Shown: one piece after another, positions 61,480 to 64,000 of the stretch | Numbering within the stretch: the stretch's first letter is position 1 | Layout of the letters: every line of letters begins with the position of its first letter | DNA from: Proteiniclasticum ruminis | GTDB taxonomy: Bacteria; Bacillota; Clostridia; Clostridiales; Clostridiaceae | NCBI RefSeq assembly: GCF_900115135.1 | Contig: NZ_FOVK01000002.1 | Coordinates: 70,512-134,511 of the forward strand | Reading direction: 5' to 3' | DNA length: 64,000 nt | The notes under the pieces: model-generated | What the model was told of the DNA's origin: nothing | Seen by the model: only the letters and a program-made list of their open reading frames with translations | Database searches by the model: none | Program-made: the position numbers and the translations under genes

Positions 61480-61920
61480 ATGATTGTAAACAACATAGAT
61501 GTTTACCTTCGCGAGAAGGGTGTGAAGCCTTCTTATCAGCGAAAGAGAATTTTTGAATATATGATGCATCACCACAATCATCCATCCGTAAACGACATTT
61601 ATGAAGCGCTGATTCATGAGATTCCTACGCTGAGCAAAGCCACAGTGTACAATACCATGAATCTATTCCTGGAGCATAAACTCATTGAAGTGCTGCCCAT
61701 TGACAGCAATGAAGCCAGATATGATGTCTATAATCCCAAGGAGCACGGGCATTTCAAATGTGATGTCTGCGGCAAGATCTTTGATGTGAACATCAAGGTC
61801 AATGTGGATGAGCTGTCTGATGATCTTCATGGGTTCAAAGTGGATCAGGAAATCTACAATTTTCGGGGCACCTGCAAAGAATGTATGGCGCTGGAGACAG
61901 AAGAAGAAAAGGTCATGTAG
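61480..61920 (+). CDS. Fur family regulator, PerR-like (2)
   Basis: 146 residues from ATG 61480 (GAGGTG 6 nt upstream; GTG 61471 is inside the Shine-Dalgarno). HTH region KPSYQRKRIFEYM ... LSKATVYNTMNLFLEHKLI. Sensor region ARYDVYNPKEHGHFKCDVCGKIFDVN carries Asp in RYD, both His in HGH and Asp in FDV, as in PerR; CDVC and CKEC bind structural zinc. Probable peroxide or redox regulator. It is the third Fur-family gene of the window and has its own box. Confidence 0.88.
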   Translation: MIVNNIDVYLREKGVKPSYQRKRIFEYMMHHHNHPSVNDIYEALIHEIPTLSKATVYNTMNLFLEHKLIEVLPIDSNEARYDVYNPKEHGHFKCDVCGKIFDVNIKVNVDELSDDLHGFKVDQEIYNFRGTCKECMALETEEEKVM

Positions 61921-61928
61921 TCAAGGTG

Positions 61929-61959
61929 AAAGCAGAGGAGATTTTTCCTCTGCTTTTTT
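61929..61959 (+). terminator. Terminator after the PerR-like gene
   Basis: AAAGCAGAGGA, loop GATTTT, TCCTCTGCTTTTTT. Confidence 0.92.
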
Positions 61960-62041
61960 ACGTTCCCAATGAAAGAAGGGGGCGTTTTTATTGCTTATAA
62001 ATTATAAATTCAGGACTTTCTAAGAACTTTTTCAGCTGGAA

Positions 62042-62060
62042 GTACCACTTCCTGTGGTAC
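62042..62060. promoter_or_regulatory. Inverted repeat upstream of the two-component genes
   Basis: GTACCAC-N5-GTGGTAC is a perfect 7-bp inverted repeat about 45 bp before the response regulator start. It may be an autoregulatory site. Confidence 0.45.
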
Positions 62061-62104
62061 AGTAAGAGAAAGTGTAAAAATCATAAGAAACGCAGGTGAC
62101 AGAT

Positions 62105-62782
62105 ATGAATACAATTCTACTGGTGGAAGATGATAAGGCTATTGTAGAGAACCTCGTAGAAATACTGAAAAGAGAAGGTTACCGGGTGGAGAATGCCAAA
62201 GGGCAGCAGGAAGCACTGAATCTTCTGCCGCTTCATTCCTTTGATCTGTGTCTTCTGGATATTTCCCTTTCAGAAGGCAATGGTTTTGCTTTATGCAGAG
62301 CCATCAAAGACAAGGAGCCAGACCTTCCGGTGATCTTTCTTACGGCATCCGGTGACGAATACAGTGTGGTGGCTGGTTTTGACATGGGAGCAGATGACTA
62401 TGTGAAAAAGCCCTTCCGGCCCATGGAGCTTCTCTCCCGAATCAAAAATGTGCTCCGAAGAAGCGGGAAAGCCCAAAGTGTGGTGGAGATCCGGCATCTT
62501 TCTGTGGATACAGTGAAAGGTGTGGTGAAGAAGAGCGGAGAAGATGTGTTTTTGTCGGCTTTGGAGTATCGTCTTCTTCTGGTGTTTCTGTCCCACAAAG
62601 GCATGATTTTATCAAGGACAAAACTTCTGGAGGAGATTTGGGATGCGGCAGGGGACTTTGTCAGTGACAACACCCTGACCGTGTACATCAAGAGGCTTCG
62701 GGAGAAGATAGAAGAGGACCCTCAGAATCCGGAAATCATCAAAACGGTGCGGGGCCTTGGCTATAAGGTGGGAGAAGAATGA
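62105..62782 (+). CDS. OmpR-family response regulator (Bce-like)
   Basis: 225 residues from ATG 62105 (CAGGTGACAGAT). A receiver domain with phosphoacceptor Asp52 (CLLDISLSEGNG), acidic pocket VEDD and Lys in VKKPFRP, followed by a winged-helix DNA-binding domain ending TVRGLGYKVGEE. It overlaps the kinase gene by 4 nt (ATGA). Together with the ABC transporter gene downstream it forms a Bce-like resistance module. Confidence 0.94.
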   Translation: MNTILLVEDDKAIVENLVEILKREGYRVENAKGQQEALNLLPLHSFDLCLLDISLSEGNGFALCRAIKDKEPDLPVIFLTASGDEYSVVAGFDMGADDYVKKPFRPMELLSRIKNVLRRSGKAQSVVEIRHLSVDTVKGVVKKSGEDVFLSALEYRLLLVFLSHKGMILSRTKLLEEIWDAAGDFVSDNTLTVYIKRLREKIEEDPQNPEIIKTVRGLGYKVGEE

Positions 62783-63783
62783 TGAGGATTTTTCGGAACA
62801 AAGAAATCCGTCTTCTTTTTCTTTTTCAAAGTGTCCTTCTTCTGGCATTTCTGTCCTTTCATGTGCTCTTCGAGGAAAACACCGTTCTGATCCTTGCCCT
62901 CTATGGAGCTGCTTCCATGATGTTTTATCTCTACTTCACGAAGCGAAGATATCAGAAGATCGATCTTCTCACAAAGGAAGTGGACCAGGTGCTTTTTCAG
63001 GACCAGTTCACCCCTATCTCCCAGTATGAGGAAGGAGAGCTCTCCATCTTAAGGACTCAGATCCACAAAATGAATCTGAAGCTTCAGGAAAACCAGAGCG
63101 CCCTTCAAAAGGAGAAGGTCCATCTGGTGGAATCTCTCCAGGACATCTCCCATCAGGTGCGGACACCGCTGACGACTCTTTTTCTCCTGGCAGAGCGGCT
63201 GAAAGAAGAGGATCTTCCAGCGCATAGAAGGCGGAGTCTTCTGCAGGAAGAGGTGCGTCACCTTCGACAGATTGACTGGCTCATCGGGTCTCTTCTTAAA
63301 ATGGCTAAGCTGGATGCGGATACAGCAGTTTTTGAGGAAAAAAACGTCCAGGTGGAGGAGCTTCTCTTAAAGGCACTGGATCCACTTAGGATTCCCTTGG
63401 AGCTGAGGAATCAGGAAGTGGTTCTTCATCTTGAGCCAGGAGCATCTTTCCTGGGCGATCTTTCCTGGAGTGCAGAGGCTGTGACAAACCTTCTCAAAAA
63501 TGCCATGGAGCATATGGAGCCCGGGAAGAAGATCATTGTGGAAGCCCGGGAAAATGTGCTGTTCACTGAGGTGGTTCAAAAAGATGAGGGGCCTGGTATT
63601 CCGGAAGAAGACCTGCCGCATCTTTTTGAGCGGTTCTATAAAGGGAAGAATGCCAAGGAGAACAGTGTGGGCATTGGACTTGCTCTGTCCCGCATGATTC
63701 TCACCAAGCAGAAAGGAACCCTGAAGGCGGAGAATGCGTTGGAGGGTGGAGCAAAGTTCACCCTGAGAATTTATAAATCTTGA
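62779..63783 (+). CDS. Sensor histidine kinase, intramembrane-sensing type
   Basis: A 334-residue kinase. Two membrane helices (about 11-30 and 36-54) are separated by only a few residues, so there is no periplasmic sensor; this is the BceS/intramembrane-sensing design, in which the ABC transporter detects the peptide. The H-box His125 (DISHQVRTPLTTL) is followed by N-box NLLKNAMEH, G1 DEGPGIPEED and G2 GIGLALSRM. Confidence 0.93.
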   Translation: MMRIFRNKEIRLLFLFQSVLLLAFLSFHVLFEENTVLILALYGAASMMFYLYFTKRRYQKIDLLTKEVDQVLFQDQFTPISQYEEGELSILRTQIHKMNLKLQENQSALQKEKVHLVESLQDISHQVRTPLTTLFLLAERLKEEDLPAHRRRSLLQEEVRHLRQIDWLIGSLLKMAKLDADTAVFEEKNVQVEELLLKALDPLRIPLELRNQEVVLHLEPGASFLGDLSWSAEAVTNLLKNAMEHMEPGKKIIVEARENVLFTEVVQKDEGPGIPEEDLPHLFERFYKGKNAKENSVGIGLALSRMILTKQKGTLKAENALEGGAKFTLRIYKS

Positions 63784-63784
63784 G

Positions 63785-63822
63785 ATGACCCGAAAGTGAC
63801 AGAAGTGTCACTTTCGGGTCAT
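63785..63822. promoter_or_regulatory. 17-bp perfect palindrome with BceR-type core
   Basis: ATGACCCGAAAGTGACA and its exact complement flank GAAG, starting 2 bp after the kinase stop. The core TGACA-N4-TGTCA fits the consensus TnACA-N4-TGTnA of BceR-type sites, and the position (about 55-90 bp before the ABC gene) suits an activator. There is no T-run, so it is a poor terminator. Confidence 0.65.
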
Positions 63823-63877
63823 GAAGCTGTAAGGTTCAGTTTGTATACTGGTAGTATCAAGAAAAGTGGAGGAACCT

Positions 63878-64000
63878 ATGGAAATTTTAAAAGTGGAACA
63901 TCTTACCAAAACCTATGGTGAGGGAAACAATATGGTAAAAGCCCTGGACGACGTATCATTTTCGGTGGAGAAAGGGGACTTTGTCGCCATCATCGGACCC
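63878..64000 (+). CDS. ABC transporter ATP-binding protein (partial; Bce/MacB type)
   Basis: The first 41 residues before the window end: MEILKVEHLTKTYGEGNNMV, then ALDDVSFSVEKGDFVAIIGP. This is the N-terminus of a BceA/MacB-like ATPase and stops just before Walker A. GTGGAGGAACC precedes the ATG. Its position after an intramembrane-sensing kinase suggests an antimicrobial-peptide detoxification transporter. Confidence 0.82.
   Translation, partial: MEILKVEHLTKTYGEGNNMVKALDDVSFSVEKGDFVAIIGP

Noticed and set aside
63785-63822. The palindrome after the kinase gene as a plain terminator
   Set aside because: Perfect stem but no T-run follows, and the core matches a response-regulator site; kept as a regulatory element.

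Overview
The window looks like a chromosomal segment of a low-to-moderate-GC Firmicute of the class Clostridia. Evidence is the intact V-type ATPase operon in the enterococcal/clostridial gene order with a sodium-type rotor subunit, the tig-clpP-clpX-lon-engB block, HPr kinase, a Bce-like two-component/ABC locus, strong AGGAGG ribosome binding sites and frequent TTG starts. A Proteiniclasticum-like clostridial relative is a guess only. I see no phage, insertion sequence, CRISPR array, tRNA or rRNA.

Layout. 1-5.3 kb: partial ABC-F ATPase, an MFS exporter with an ArsR-type regulator behind a palindromic operator, a DUF3810 membrane metalloprotein and a frameshifted DUF305 gene. 5.4-8.7 kb: Lrp and Fur-family regulators, a phosphofructokinase with pyrophosphate-type residues, a small membrane protein and a lipoprotein. 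8.9-11.5 kb: zinc-type ABC importer arranged divergently (binding protein versus ATPase/permease) with overlapping promoters and a 7-1-7 Zur/Fur-like operator. 11.6-19.3 kb: oligoendopeptidase F, rhomboid protease, DUF1232 protein, RNase H, and two tandem HTH-TPR regulators. 19.3-21.9 kb (minus strand): UbiB-type kinase with a phasin-like partner, then a PspC protein. 22-27.4 kb: alanyl-tRNA editing protein, cysteine desulfurase, ThiI, an unlisted 49-residue Cys-rich protein, an anchored protein of unknown function and a TIM-barrel isomerase-like protein.

27.4-34.1 kb is protein quality control: trigger factor with a His-rich tail, ClpP, ClpX, Lon and EngB, with a repeated intergenic motif flanking clpP and a hairpin terminator/attenuator before lon. 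34.2-40 kb: a PerR-like regulator, an MFS transporter, and a TetR-ABC exporter operon with two tandem operators. 40-47.9 kb: QueT, nicotinate phosphoribosyltransferase, a nucleoside phosphorylase, a short UvrD-like helicase, an RluA-type pseudouridine synthase and a MurJ/SpoVB-type flippase.

47.9-50.4 kb holds perhaps the most unusual locus: a phospholipase C-like protein with no signal peptide and a B12-binding radical SAM enzyme, preceded by a near-consensus Fur box. 50.6-59.1 kb is the nine-gene V-ATPase operon. 59.2-61.9 kb: two acidic proteins, a probable 6S RNA, DUF896, HPr kinase and a third Fur-family regulator with a PerR-box-like site in its own leader. The window ends in a response regulator/intramembrane-sensing kinase pair and the start of an ABC transporter gene preceded by a 17-bp perfect palindrome that contains a BceR-type core.

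Metal and redox control is a common thread: three Fur-family regulators, a zinc importer, and several metal-box-like operators lie within 64 kb.
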